This document shows positions 1 to 8,239 of a stretch of DNA of 64,000 nt, piece after piece. The DNA comes from Paenibacillus barcinonensis (GTDB taxonomy: Bacteria > Bacillota > Bacilli > Paenibacillales > Paenibacillaceae): assembly GCF_003217495.1 (NCBI RefSeq), contig NZ_QJSW01000027.1, forward strand, positions 1 through 64,000, written 5' to 3'. The notes below the pieces were generated by a model, which was not told the origin of the DNA, searched no databases, and worked only from the letters and a program-made list of their open reading frames with translations. The position numbers and the translations under genes are program-made. Positions within the stretch are counted from its first letter, which is position 1, and every line of letters starts with the position of its first letter.

Positions 1-172
1 AGCTACCGTTTCCGGTAGTTGTCCCAAGCTTGAGGGCAGGTTGCCTACGTGTTACTCACCCGTCCGCCGCTAACCATCAGAGAAGCAAGCTTCTCTTCAA
101 GTCCGCTCGACTTGCATGTATTAGGCATGCCGCCAGCGTTCGTCCTGAGCCAGGATCAAACTCTCCAATAAA
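1..172 (-). rRNA. rrs: 16S ribosomal RNA gene, 5' end only (cut by window edge)
   Basis: The complement reads the near-universal 16S 5' motif AGAGTTTGATCCTGGCTCAG at about 145-164, followed by the conserved helices of the first ~170 nt. Transcription runs leftward out of the window, so only the 5' end is present. The mature 5' end is placed near 172 by analogy with Bacillus 16S (TTTAT-GGAGAG). Lying downstream of lysS on the same strand, it matches the B. subtilis lysS-rrn arrangement. Confidence 0.97.
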
Positions 173-354
173 GATGAATTTCGCAGCGTCGTTAAACGCT
201 TCGGAACTCATCGGTATATCGAAAAGAGCGATAAGCTCATTTTGAATCTGACGAGATTGTTAATCTCATTGTTGTTCCAGTTTTCATACAGCCAGATGGC
301 TTGTATCAAAAACCTTCACGTTCATTCTGCAAGCAGAATGATTACTCACTCGTT

Positions 355-372
355 GTTCAGTTTTCAAAGATC
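355..372 (-). promoter_or_regulatory. rRNA leader boxA-like antitermination element
   Basis: On the minus strand the leader reads GATCTTTGAAAACTGAAC, the boxA-containing motif found before 16S in Bacillus-type rRNA operons, where it loads Nus factors. It lies about 185 nt upstream of the 16S 5' end. The rest of the leader (173-534) contains no gene. Confidence 0.7.
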
Positions 373-534
373 AAACTTCGTTTTGTCACCATCGCTTGTT
401 CGCTTCAGCAACTTTTATATCATAACATTTCCGAACCAACTTTGCAAGCTCTTTTTTTCAAGCTTCTTTTGAAGCTTTCATATTAAGAGTTGCTTGCCGC
501 ACCGTGTAAACCGTGTTTTCTTGGCCGGAATTAG

Positions 535-563
535 AATATACCATGTTGATATTTATAATGCAA
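535..563 (-). promoter_or_regulatory. rRNA operon promoter (sigma-A type)
   Basis: On the minus strand TTGCAT (558-563) and TATATT (535-540) are separated by exactly 17 bp, giving a transcript that enters the 16S leader about 355 nt upstream of the mature end. A weaker second candidate further upstream is TTGTTA-17-TAATTT near 585-610. No gene is seen in 173-704. Confidence 0.65.
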
Positions 564-704
564 GTCTTTTTTTCAAAAAATTATCACACGATGCGCATCC
601 TAACAATAGGAGCTTACTGATCTAGACATACGGATATCATTGATACCATATACGACATTAGGCATATGCCTATATCACAATATAAATATATATTCACGAA
701 CATG

Positions 705-1253
705 TCATCCTGCTTTATCAGCCGCTGCCTTTTTCGGCCATAGGGTATAGGTAAAGCTAATTAGGAAATCAATCCCCAATATCATTGTCCAAACTCGGAT
801 TAAGCCTGAAAATACTTCTGTCCGGCCCGCATCACCAATCCACCATATCATTACAAACAAAATAGCACTGCCTATTCCCCATGCCACTAGATGTCTAACC
901 CAGCCGATTCGCTCGTTTCTCGCATGCTGTACTCCGTACAATTTGTTCTTTCTTGGATTATCCCCGCTTCTAAACCAGTATTGAAAGTAACGATCCGCCC
1001 AAGCAATCATCTGATGACCAAAGGCAATGCTAACACCGATATAGATCGCAGCTATGCCATGAGCCATACTTGCCACAGCTCCGCGTTGTAGATCCATTAC
1101 CGTCGCAACCAGCAACATTACATCTACAACCGGTGTAGCTGCCAATAAGGCGAGTCCTAATCTTGGTTTGCCCAGCATATAACGCACACTGAGACCAGCA
1201 GCGACGAATACCCAGAAGGCAATCTCACACGCTACGATGAAATACGCAATCAT
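705..1253 (-). CDS. uncharacterised integral membrane protein
   Basis: This 182-residue protein has about five hydrophobic segments (near residues 3-22, 32-52, 60-80, 120-137 and 150-170) with a charged loop in the middle, and no signal peptide or catalytic motif that I recognise. The start ATG has the ribosome binding site AAAGGGGGGAG six bases upstream. It is divergent from a TetR-family gene, and the palindrome AATACA-AC-TGTATT overlaps its predicted promoter. This suggests, but does not prove, that the TetR protein represses it. The function is unknown; a transporter-like or stress membrane protein is possible. Confidence 0.75.
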   Translation of the reverse strand: MIAYFIVACEIAFWVFVAAGLSVRYMLGKPRLGLALLAATPVVDVMLLVATVMDLQRGAVASMAHGIAAIYIGVSIAFGHQMIAWADRYFQYWFRSGDNPRKNKLYGVQHARNERIGWVRHLVAWGIGSAILFVMIWWIGDAGRTEVFSGLIRVWTMILGIDFLISFTYTLWPKKAAADKAG

Positions 1254-1273
1254 ATAACTCCCCCCCTTTTTAA

Positions 1274-1302
1274 ATAATACAACTGTATTGCAATTAATTT
1301 AA
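1274..1302 (-). promoter_or_regulatory. predicted promoter of the membrane-protein gene
   Basis: On the minus strand TTAAAT (1297-1302) and TATTAT (1274-1279) are spaced by 17 bp. The start codon lies about 20 bp downstream of the -10 box. The palindrome at 1276-1289 overlaps the -10 hexamer and part of the spacer, a usual position for a repressor operator. Confidence 0.5.
1276..1289. promoter_or_regulatory. candidate TetR-family operator (perfect 6-bp inverted repeat)
   Basis: AATACA-AC-TGTATT is a perfect inverted repeat in the 90-bp gap between the divergent tetR and membrane-protein genes. It overlaps the membrane-gene promoter and lies about 20 bp upstream of the tetR -35 box. TetR-family repressors commonly bind such sites in the divergent gap; assignment to this regulator is inference. 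Confidence 0.5.
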
Positions 1303-1307
1303 CACAT

Positions 1308-1337
1308 TTGTACCACAATAATCAACAGTGATATAAT
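1308..1337 (+). promoter_or_regulatory. tetR promoter, predicting a leaderless transcript
   Basis: TTGTAC (1308-1313) and TATAAT (1332-1337) are spaced by 18 bp. The tetR ATG starts at 1344, so a start point six or seven bases past the -10 box would coincide with the start codon. No Shine-Dalgarno sequence exists between the -10 box and the ATG. Confidence 0.6.
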
Positions 1338-1343
1338 AGAGCT

Positions 1344-1940
1344 ATGCCTAAAATTGTAGACCATGACAAACAGCGCGTACTCGTAGCTGAAGCTGCTTGG
1401 CGTGTCATCCGCAGAAATGGTATGGAGCAGGCTTCTGTTCGAAATATCGCTGAGGAAGCTGGCATCTCTGTCGGCTCGATGCGCCACTATTTTTCCACAC
1501 AATCGGAGTTGCTCTTATATGCAATGAATCTTGTATCCGAACGGGTGACTTCCCGGATTCAGCGCATGACCTTCGACGGTCCTCCTATGGAAGATATGAA
1601 ACGGCTATTGCTTGAATTAATGCCGAACACGGATGAGAAAATGGCTGAAATGGAGGTGTGGTACGCTTTTACTGCCAAATCCAAAACTGATCCCGCACTC
1701 AAAAAGCTGGCTGATACCGTTTATAACGATATCAGACGAGCTGTTGAAATCGTCATCACTTCGCTAACCAAGCTCGAGCTTTTCAGACCTGATCTGAATC
1801 AGGCACTGGAGATTGAAAGGCTATACGCGCTTGTTGACGGCTTGGCGATCCATGCTGTGCTTAGACCCGATCAGGTGACTAGCGAGCTTATGGACAAAGC
1901 TCTCACGTTACATCTAAACTCTCTGTGCGTGAGACAATAG
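1344..1940 (+). CDS. TetR-family transcriptional regulator
   Basis: This 198-residue protein has an N-terminal TetR DNA-binding domain (about residues 9-55): helix-turn-helix with VRNIAEEAGISVGSMRHYF, typical of the PksA/BetI-like group, followed by a variable ligand-binding region. The start is fixed by the usual short tail before helix 1. It is the only plus-strand gene in this corner and is divergent from the membrane-protein gene, which it probably controls. The ATG sits directly after the -10 box, so translation is probably leaderless. The ligand is unknown. It converges with the potassium-channel gene and shares a terminator with it. Confidence 0.9.
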   Translation: MPKIVDHDKQRVLVAEAAWRVIRRNGMEQASVRNIAEEAGISVGSMRHYFSTQSELLLYAMNLVSERVTSRIQRMTFDGPPMEDMKRLLLELMPNTDEKMAEMEVWYAFTAKSKTDPALKKLADTVYNDIRRAVEIVITSLTKLELFRPDLNQALEIERLYALVDGLAIHAVLRPDQVTSELMDKALTLHLNSLCVRQ

Positions 1941-1996
1941 AAGAAGAATTTCAAATAACAACTTGCTTAGATCACTACTCCGACATCTGCCAAACA

Positions 1997-2070
1997 AAAA
2001 ACGCAGCCTATTCAATGACACCCCCTTTTAAATTCGGGACGTTCGCATTGAATGTCTGCGTTTTTGTTTT
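1997..2070. terminator. bidirectional terminator between tetR and the Ktr-type gene
   Basis: ACGCAG..TATTCAATG (2001-2017) pairs with CATTGAATGTCTGCGT (2046-2061) across a long loop. The stem is flanked by A and T runs, so it can serve both convergent transcripts. Confidence 0.8.
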
Positions 2071-2090
2071 GCATTATTACCTTTTTCTAT

Positions 2091-3428
2091 TTACCCAATA
2101 ATGATTCGACCCTCTGGATGGCGATACAGCTTTTTCTCCTTGCGCGGACGAAGTGCGTATGCAATCGTTAATGGCCCGATTCGGCCCACAAACATGGTGA
2201 AGGTTATAATCATTTTTCCCCAGTTCGTCATCTCATGGGTTACACCAACAGACAAACCTACCGTACCAATTGCCGATGCCGCTTCAAACATCAGTGAGAG
2301 AAAGGGTGCATCCTCTGTCGTAAGCAGCAGCATGACCACAATCATGAATATACTGAGAGAAACCATAATGATAGTCAACGCTCGCATGAGCAGATCTTTC
2401 GGAACACGCTGACGGAAAAAGACGATATCCTTGTTCCCGCGAATCATCGCGTAGACTGCACCAATCATAATCAGGAACGTGGTTGTCTTGATACCCCCCC
2501 CCGTTGAGCCTGGAGAAGCCCCGATGAACATGAGCAAAATGAAGAAGAATTGAGTGGCCTGCCTCATCTCTGTAATATCAATTGTACTTGTTCCAGATGA
2601 TCGTGTAGAGACTGATTGGAAGAACGATGCGTAAATTTTCTCACTCCAGGTAAGCGGGGCAAGAGTATGACCGTTCGTGAATTCAAACACAAACAATACA
2701 ATTGCACCAATACCAATCAACGCACCTGATACAGATAGCACCAGCTTGGACTGTAACGACAAACGGCGGCGTTTGCGATATTCAAACAGATCATTCAGTA
2801 CAACAAAGCCAAGCCCGCCCGATATGACAAGAATTGATGCGGTGATGTTAAAAATCCAGTCCCCTGTGTAGTGTTGAAAGCTATTGCCAAATAAATCAAA
2901 GCCACCGTTGTTAAACAAGGAAACTGAATGAAATATGCCATAGTACACAGCCTGCATGAACGGCATCTCCGTAGCCCACAGCAGTGCCAGAATAACCGCA
3001 GCAACTCCCTCAATGGTAAAAGAGAAAATCAACACCTTGCGGATAATTCGAACAATCCCCTCCATGCTATCCGCATTAATCGCTTCCTTCAACAATAGCC
3101 TGTCCTTGAGGGATATGCGTTTGCCCAGCACAAGCGCAAACAGCGTGGCCATCGTCATAAAGCCTAACCCGCCCAGCTGCATGAGGATCATAATCACAAT
3201 CTGACCGAACAGGTTAAAGGTTGTTCCGATATCCACTACAACCAGCCCGGTTACACAAGCCGCAGATGTAGCTGTAAATAAAGCATCAATAAAATCCAGA
3301 CGAGTGCCACTCTGATTGGAGATCGGTAGCATCAGCAGCAACGTACCTACGGATATGATCAACAGAAAGCCACCAACCAGAATCAACGGAGGGGATAAGA
3401 ATCGGGCTATGTACAGCCTAAACTTCAT
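2091..3428 (-). CDS. TrkH/Ktr-type potassium uptake membrane subunit (KtrB/KtrD-like)
   Basis: The protein is 445 residues and hydrophobic throughout, with the four pore-loop repeats of the TrkH/TrkG/KtrB superfamily: AACVTGL (about 57-62), FNNGGFDLFG, TRSSGTS and IGTVGLSVG. It would carry K+ into the cell together with a cytoplasmic RCK gating partner (KtrA/KtrC), which is not in the window. The start ATG at 3428 has AGAGGTG seven bases upstream; a longer TTG start at 3464 lacks a good site. The conserved STGGGIKTTT region is encoded through nine consecutive G residues (2494-2502 on the complement). I cannot tell whether it is KtrB or KtrD. Confidence 0.9.
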   Translation of the reverse strand: MKFRLYIARFLSPPLILVGGFLLIISVGTLLLMLPISNQSGTRLDFIDALFTATSAACVTGLVVVDIGTTFNLFGQIVIMILMQLGGLGFMTMATLFALVLGKRISLKDRLLLKEAINADSMEGIVRIIRKVLIFSFTIEGVAAVILALLWATEMPFMQAVYYGIFHSVSLFNNGGFDLFGNSFQHYTGDWIFNITASILVISGGLGFVVLNDLFEYRKRRRLSLQSKLVLSVSGALIGIGAIVLFVFEFTNGHTLAPLTWSEKIYASFFQSVSTRSSGTSTIDITEMRQATQFFFILLMFIGASPGSTGGGIKTTTFLIMIGAVYAMIRGNKDIVFFRQRVPKDLLMRALTIIMVSLSIFMIVVMLLLTTEDAPFLSLMFEAASAIGTVGLSVGVTHEMTNWGKMIITFTMFVGRIGPLTIAYALRPRKEKKLYRHPEGRIIIG

Positions 3429-3463
3429 GGAGGGCACCTCTTTTAACATACTTTGTAAACCCA

Positions 3464-3507
3464 AAGAGGAACTTGCCCTTCATTACACGAGCGGGCAGGT
3501 TCCTCTT
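3464..3507 (-). terminator. lysS terminator
   Basis: AAGAGGAACTTGCCC (3464-3478) and GGGCAGGTTCCTCTT (3493-3507) form a 15-bp stem with one wobble pair, 30 nt after the lysS stop. The U-tract is weak (CTTTGGGTTT), so termination may be partial, with read-through into the potassium-channel gene. Confidence 0.7.
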
Positions 3508-3536
3508 CTATTATGAACGAAGACTACGTTCCTTAT

Positions 3537-5048
3537 TTACTCTTGTGTGCGTGGACGCATATGCGGGAAAAGCAGCACATCACGGATGGACGGCGAATTG
3601 GTCAGCAACATGATCAGACGGTCAATACCGATGCCAAGACCACCTGTTGGCGGCATACCATATTCAAGTGCACGGATGAAATCATCATCCATCTCATGAG
3701 CCTCGTCATTACCGTGCTCTTTCTCAAGCATCTGTGCTTCAAAGCGCTGACGCTGATCAATTGGATCATTCAGCTCAGTGAAGGCATTCGCATGCTCACG
3801 TCCAACAATAAACAGCTCGAAGCGGTCCGTAAAGCGTGGGTCCGCATCACTTTTCTTCGCCAGTGGCGAAATTTCAAGTGGATGTCCCATAATGAAGGTT
3901 GGCTGAATCAATGTTTCTTCAACAAACTCTTCAAAGAATGCATTGAGGATATGACCAAATGTCATATGTGGTTCAACTTTTACATTATGCTTTTTGGCCA
4001 GATCATGAGCTTCCTCATCCGTCATATGTACGGAGAAGTCTACACCCACAACTTCCTTAACGGCATCCACCATGGTAACACGGCGCCATTGCGGCGTCAG
4101 ATCCACTTCATGATCTCCATACTGAATGACCTGTGTGCCGAGCACTTCCTGTGCGATATGGGCTACCAGGTTTTCGGTCAAAGCCATGATATCCTTGTAA
4201 TCCGCATAAGCCTCATACAGCTCGATCATTGTAAATTCCGGATTGTGTCGTGTAGACATCCCTTCATTCCGGTATACACGGCCAATCTCATACACTTTTT
4301 CCAAACCGCCGACAATCAGGCGTTTCAGATGAAGTTCAATCGCAATCCGCATGTACAGTTCCATATCCAGCGCATTGTGATGCGTAATGAACGGACGTGC
4401 CGCGGCACCACCGGCGATCGCATGCAGCGTTGGCGTCTCTACTTCCAGATAACCATGGGAGTCGAGGTAACGACGCATAGATTGAATGATTTTGGAACGC
4501 ATAATGAAGGTTTGCTGCACATCCGGGTTCATAATCAGGTCTACATAACGCTGACGATAACGCAGCTCAACATCAGTCAGACCATGATATTTATCCGGGA
4601 GCGGGTAGAGTGATTTCGACAGCACTTCCAGGTCTTTTACTTTAACGGAGGTCTCGCCTGTTTTGGTTTTGAAAACAACGCCGGTTACCCCAACGATATC
4701 TCCAAGATCAAGCAGAGTGAACGCCGTAAATTTATCCTCTGGCACGCTATCCTGACGAACATAGATCTGGATTCGGCCGCTCAGGTCCTGAATATGTGCA
4801 AAGCTTGCTTTACCCATGCCCCGCTTCGCCATAATCCGTCCGGCAATACTGACTTCGATGTGCTTCTCTTCCAGCTCTTCCTTGGTCAGTTCTTCATACT
4901 TCTTCAGAATGGAGCCGGCCTCTTCGGTACGTACGTATTTTTGGCCAAATGGGTCGATTCCCAATTTGCGGAGCTCGTCCAATTTGTCGCGGCGAATCTG
5001 TAACAGCTCGCTAAGTTCGGTTTCCTGATTCAAGACTTCATCCGTCAT
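3537..5048 (-). CDS. lysS: lysyl-tRNA synthetase, class II
   Basis: This 503-residue enzyme charges tRNA-Lys with lysine using ATP. The N-terminal OB-fold anticodon-binding domain covers about residues 55-170. The class II catalytic core carries motif 2 (YRNEGMSTRHNPEFT) and motif 3 (GGLGIGIDRL, about 469-478). Length agrees with B. subtilis LysS. It follows greA by 114 bp and is followed by its own hairpin. A 366-codon reading frame on the opposite strand is a coding shadow. Confidence 0.98.
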   Translation of the reverse strand: MTDEVLNQETELSELLQIRRDKLDELRKLGIDPFGQKYVRTEEAGSILKKYEELTKEELEEKHIEVSIAGRIMAKRGMGKASFAHIQDLSGRIQIYVRQDSVPEDKFTAFTLLDLGDIVGVTGVVFKTKTGETSVKVKDLEVLSKSLYPLPDKYHGLTDVELRYRQRYVDLIMNPDVQQTFIMRSKIIQSMRRYLDSHGYLEVETPTLHAIAGGAAARPFITHHNALDMELYMRIAIELHLKRLIVGGLEKVYEIGRVYRNEGMSTRHNPEFTMIELYEAYADYKDIMALTENLVAHIAQEVLGTQVIQYGDHEVDLTPQWRRVTMVDAVKEVVGVDFSVHMTDEEAHDLAKKHNVKVEPHMTFGHILNAFFEEFVEETLIQPTFIMGHPLEISPLAKKSDADPRFTDRFELFIVGREHANAFTELNDPIDQRQRFEAQMLEKEHGNDEAHEMDDDFIRALEYGMPPTGGLGIGIDRLIMLLTNSPSIRDVLLFPHMRPRTQE

Positions 5049-5110
5049 GATCTGTATTCATCTCCTTATTTACATTGCAGCCTGTGCGTGGACGCTTGTC
5101 CATAATGCTG

Positions 5111-5136
5111 AAAAAAGCTTCCCTAAGGAAGCTTTT
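5111..5136 (-). terminator. greA terminator
   Basis: AAAAGCTTCC (5113-5122) pairs with GGAAGCTTTT (5127-5136) around a four-base loop, and the minus strand continues with T residues. It lies about 25 nt after the greA stop and separates greA from lysS. Confidence 0.85.
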
Positions 5137-5162
5137 GTCTACTACACCTGACTGCTTCGTTA

Positions 5163-5642
5163 CTACAGCTTTTTAATATCTACAATTTTATATTGAATTA
5201 CGCCAGCAGGCACACTTACATCAACCACTGTACCTTTTTTCTTGCCCAAAATCGCTTTACCTACAGGACTTTCATTGGAAATCTTGTTCTGAAGCGGATT
5301 GGATTCCGCAGTACCTACAATCGTATATTCCGTGATGTCACCAAACTCCAAATCTTCAACAATCACGGTAGCACCCACGCTCACAGCATCGGTATCGATC
5401 TCGTCGCTGTTAATGATCCGTGCATTACGAAGCATTTTCTCCAGCGTAATGATACGTCCTTCAATGAAAGCTTGCTCGTTCTTCGCATCTTCATATTCGG
5501 AGTTCTCACTGATATCACCATAGCCGATAGCTACTTTGATCCGCTCAGCCACTTCACGGCGCTTCACTGATTTCAGTGTTTCCAGTTCTTCCTCCAGCTT
5601 CTTGAGTCCTTCTGGTGTAAGGATAACTTCCTTGTCGCTCAT
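5163..5642 (-). CDS. greA: transcription elongation factor GreA
   Basis: At 159 residues it is the normal GreA size. The N-terminal coiled coil (about 1-75, LTPEGLKKLEEELETLK and EYEDAKNEQAFIEGRI) reaches the RNA polymerase active site, and the C-terminal FKBP-like domain follows. GreA stimulates cleavage of backtracked RNA. The start ATG at 5642 follows AGGAG by 11 bases; longer in-frame starts up to 5798 would add an unrelated tail not seen in the family. Confidence 0.96.
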   Translation of the reverse strand: MSDKEVILTPEGLKKLEEELETLKSVKRREVAERIKVAIGYGDISENSEYEDAKNEQAFIEGRIITLEKMLRNARIINSDEIDTDAVSVGATVIVEDLEFGDITEYTIVGTAESNPLQNKISNESPVGKAILGKKKGTVVDVSVPAGVIQYKIVDIKKL

Positions 5643-5896
5643 CTCAACCGATTCTCCTGTCATGGGAATAATTTGATTGTACGGCAACGGAATCAGTGCT
5701 GATGACAGAACTCCGCCCGCATACATCTTCAAAACTATATGAAGTTCTCCAGAGAAATAGAATATTCCTCCTGATGCACTAATACTTAGCAAACGCACAT
5801 GGCGAATTTATACTGAGAAATTATAGGGGAACGGTCTCGAAAAGTCAATGTTACGTCCCCTATGGCTGTAAACGTTTTACATCGAGGCTGAGATAA

Positions 5897-6916
5897 TCAA
5901 GAGGCGTTTTCGGCAATGACCGGTTCGGACTCCAGGTTACCTTCGATTTTCAGCTGAGCTACAAAGTTCTCCAGAATGCCCACCATCTCATCCCGCTTGG
6001 TGCCTTCCATAATAACGTCTTTGATGCGTGCTGATCCCTTTAATCCCTTCAGGTACCATGCCAGATGTTTACGCATCTCAAGAACTGCAACCGTTTCATT
6101 CTTAAGTGCGATCAATCGATCCATATGCAGAACAGCTACACGGATTTTCTCTTCGGCATTCGGGTCTGGAAGTAGCTGGCCGGAGCTCAGGTACTGGATT
6201 GTCCGATACAGCATCCACGGATTGCCCAGTGCTGCACGCCCGATCATCACCCCGTCACAGCCTGTCTCGTCCAACATGCGACGAGCATCCTCAGGGGAAG
6301 ATACGTCGCCATTACCGATTACAGGAATTGAGACAGCTTCTTTAACATTTTTGATATGCGACCAATCCGCTGTGCCCGTATACAGTTGCTCCCTGGTCCG
6401 GCCGTGTACGCTGACAGCACTTCCACCAGCACGCTCCACCGCAAGAGCATTTTCCACCACATAGATATGCTCGTTATCCCAGCCGATCCGCATTTTCACC
6501 GTAACCGGCTTCTCGACAGCTTCCACAACGGCAGATACCATCTCGTAGATTTTGTTCGGGTCCAGCAGCCAGCGCGCACCTGCATCACATTTGGTTACCT
6601 TGGGTACAGGGCATCCCATATTTATGTCAATAATATCCGCATTCGTTTCCTTATCCACGATTCTGGCTGCCTCGACAAGTGATTCGCGGTCGCCTCCCCA
6701 AATCTGCAGACTAAGCGGTTTCTCGCGTTCATCAACAAACAGCATCTCGCGTGTCCGCTGGTTCCCATGCACAATCGCCTTACCGCTAACCATCTCTGCG
6801 CAGACAAGACCTGTGCCGAACTCTTTGGCGATCAGACGAAAAGCCGGGTTACACACCCCCGCCATCGGTGCCAGAACGACCTGATTCTTCATTTCAATAT
6901 TGCCAATCTTCAGCAT
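5897..6916 (-). CDS. dusB: tRNA-dihydrouridine synthase B
   Basis: This 339-residue flavoenzyme reduces uridines in tRNA to dihydrouridine. The TIM-barrel FMN domain shows APMAGVCNPAFR near the N-terminus, the active-site segment NMGCPVPKVTKCDAGARWL with the catalytic Cys, HGRTREQLYTG, and GVMIGRAALGNPW for phosphate binding. AAGGGGTGA precedes the ATG by about ten bases. It corresponds to B. subtilis yacF in the yazB-dusB-lysS order. The 155-nt stretch before it, after yazB, holds no gene. Confidence 0.96.
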   Translation of the reverse strand: MLKIGNIEMKNQVVLAPMAGVCNPAFRLIAKEFGTGLVCAEMVSGKAIVHGNQRTREMLFVDEREKPLSLQIWGGDRESLVEAARIVDKETNADIIDINMGCPVPKVTKCDAGARWLLDPNKIYEMVSAVVEAVEKPVTVKMRIGWDNEHIYVVENALAVERAGGSAVSVHGRTREQLYTGTADWSHIKNVKEAVSIPVIGNGDVSSPEDARRMLDETGCDGVMIGRAALGNPWMLYRTIQYLSSGQLLPDPNAEEKIRVAVLHMDRLIALKNETVAVLEMRKHLAWYLKGLKGSARIKDVIMEGTKRDEMVGILENFVAQLKIEGNLESEPVIAENAS

Positions 6917-7071
6917 GCTCGCTGTTTCACCCCTTTATCCATTCTTGAAGCCGAAACTGTACCATAGCAGATAAAGCTCCAGAGTTAACCTGATTTATTT
7001 CACGTTGTTCGTTACCGTTTCGTATAGCTTTGGCACACCAGACTCTTCGTTCTCATTACACCATATCCTTG

Positions 7072-7281
7072 TTATCGGGATTGACCCTGTAACTCCTCCA
7101 CACTGATCGCCAGCACATCAGCAATCTTGCTGAGCTCCTGCTGCGTCACCCTGCGATTTCCACGTTCAATCGTTCCTAGAATGGCCAGGGATATGCCCGT
7201 CTCTGCTGCAAGCTCATGCTGCGTTAACCCTTTCAGCTTCCGGAATGCCCGTATTCGATTGGCCAATTGCATGTTTTCCAA
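7072..7281 (-). CDS. yazB: small XRE-family helix-turn-helix protein (YazB-like)
   Basis: The 69-residue protein is almost entirely one Cro/C1-type helix-turn-helix domain: LANRIRAFRKLKGLTQHELA, then ISLAILGTIERGNRRV and a final EL helix. It starts with TTG, with AAGGA about 12 bases upstream, and overlaps the 3' end of folK by about 49 nt, implying translational coupling. The position between folK and dusB is that of B. subtilis yazB. Its targets are unknown. Confidence 0.85.
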   Translation of the reverse strand: MENMQLANRIRAFRKLKGLTQHELAAETGISLAILGTIERGNRRVTQQELSKIADVLAISVEELQGQSR

Positions 7282-7781
7282 CGCTGTATTCCATCCTTTC
7301 CATCCAGTACAGACAACGATGCGTGTACAAAGGTATACAAGCCTGATGCCTCATCCTGCGGCACAATGTCCGACAGCGGCACCAGCACAAATGCCCGCTC
7401 TCCCATCCGGGGATGCGGCAGCTGAAGCAATTCGGTTTCTCGCGTCTCACCGTACATCCAGAGCAAGTCCAGATCCACGGTACGCGGACCCCAGCGAATA
7501 TCCCGAACACGTCCAAGACGATTCTCCACATCCAGCAGCTCCGTGAGCAAAAGCTCGGGCGCCAGACTTGTACGAACTGCAATAGCCATATTCAAAAACG
7601 CAGGCTGATCTACATACCCTACCGGCTCCGTCTCATACAGCGCAGAGCAACGCAGTACAGATATGCTGGGACGGGCATCGAGAAGCGTAAGCGCCTCTAG
7701 CAGCGTCTGCTCCCGATCACCCAAATTAGCCCCCAAAGCAATATAAGCCTCTGAGGATTCAGAGGTCGAATGTGCAATCAT
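7233..7781 (-). CDS. folK: 6-hydroxymethyl-7,8-dihydropterin pyrophosphokinase
   Basis: HPPK transfers pyrophosphate from ATP to 6-hydroxymethyl-dihydropterin just before FolP acts. The 182-residue sequence has the family motifs GANLGDR, YETEPVGYVDQPAFLN and RWGPRTVDLDLL, which hold the pterin and Mg-ATP. It follows folB by nine bases and overlaps yazB at its 3' end. The extended C-terminus (about 20 residues past the core) results from that overlap. Confidence 0.97.
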   Translation of the reverse strand: MIAHSTSESSEAYIALGANLGDREQTLLEALTLLDARPSISVLRCSALYETEPVGYVDQPAFLNMAIAVRTSLAPELLLTELLDVENRLGRVRDIRWGPRTVDLDLLWMYGETRETELLQLPHPRMGERAFVLVPLSDIVPQDEASGLYTFVHASLSVLDGKDGIQRWKTCNWPIEYGHSGS

Positions 7782-7790
7782 GATTGGTTC

Positions 7791-8153
7791 TCACTTTCTT
7801 GAGCGGCGAAGCTCTACCGTTACGCCACCAAAATGAATATCAAACGGCGGATGCGGCTTCGTCACCTTGACTGTCAATGCATTGATAATAGTATAAGTGT
7901 CTAGTAAAGAAGATGCAATATGTTCGCCCAAAGCTTCAATTAACTGGAATGATGTATTTTCAACCATCTGTTTCACCAGCTCGTGAATCTCTGCATAATT
8001 AATCGTTTTGGTCAGATCATCATTGCGCCCAGCCTCACCAAGGTCCATATCAATCTCCAAATCAATGTAGTAGCGCTGCCCCAGCTTCCGCTCTTCCGCA
8101 AATACGCCATGATACCCGTAATACTCCATACGATGCAGCACCATTCTGTCCAT
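7791..8153 (-). CDS. folB: dihydroneopterin aldolase
   Basis: FolB cleaves 7,8-dihydroneopterin to 6-hydroxymethyl-dihydropterin and glycolaldehyde. The 120-residue protein has the conserved EYYGYHGVFAEERKLGQ start, INYAE, the catalytic-site ALGEHIA helix and VKVTKPHPP. The start at 8153 (MDRMVLHRME) aligns with known FolB N-termini and has AGAGGG upstream. The longer reading frame reaching 8240 only abuts the folP stop and adds an unrelated tail. Confidence 0.95.
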   Translation of the reverse strand: MDRMVLHRMEYYGYHGVFAEERKLGQRYYIDLEIDMDLGEAGRNDDLTKTINYAEIHELVKQMVENTSFQLIEALGEHIASSLLDTYTIINALTVKVTKPHPPFDIHFGGVTVELRRSRK

Positions 8154-8239
8154 CCGTTTCGCCCGCCCTCTATCTGAATTATTAACATGTAATGTAAAAA
8201 ACGCTTCGCTCCCCATGGAAGGGCAACATCCGCCCTCCA

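Noticed and set aside
640..690. Palindrome AGGCATATGCCT near the membrane-protein gene end as a terminator
   Set aside because: It has no T-run and a loop-less short stem; it is more likely chance sequence upstream of the rRNA promoter.
3513..4613. 366-codon plus-strand reading frame opposite lysS
   Set aside because: It lies wholly inside lysS, has no ribosome binding site or family motif, and its Cys/His/Trp-rich composition is typical of an antisense shadow.
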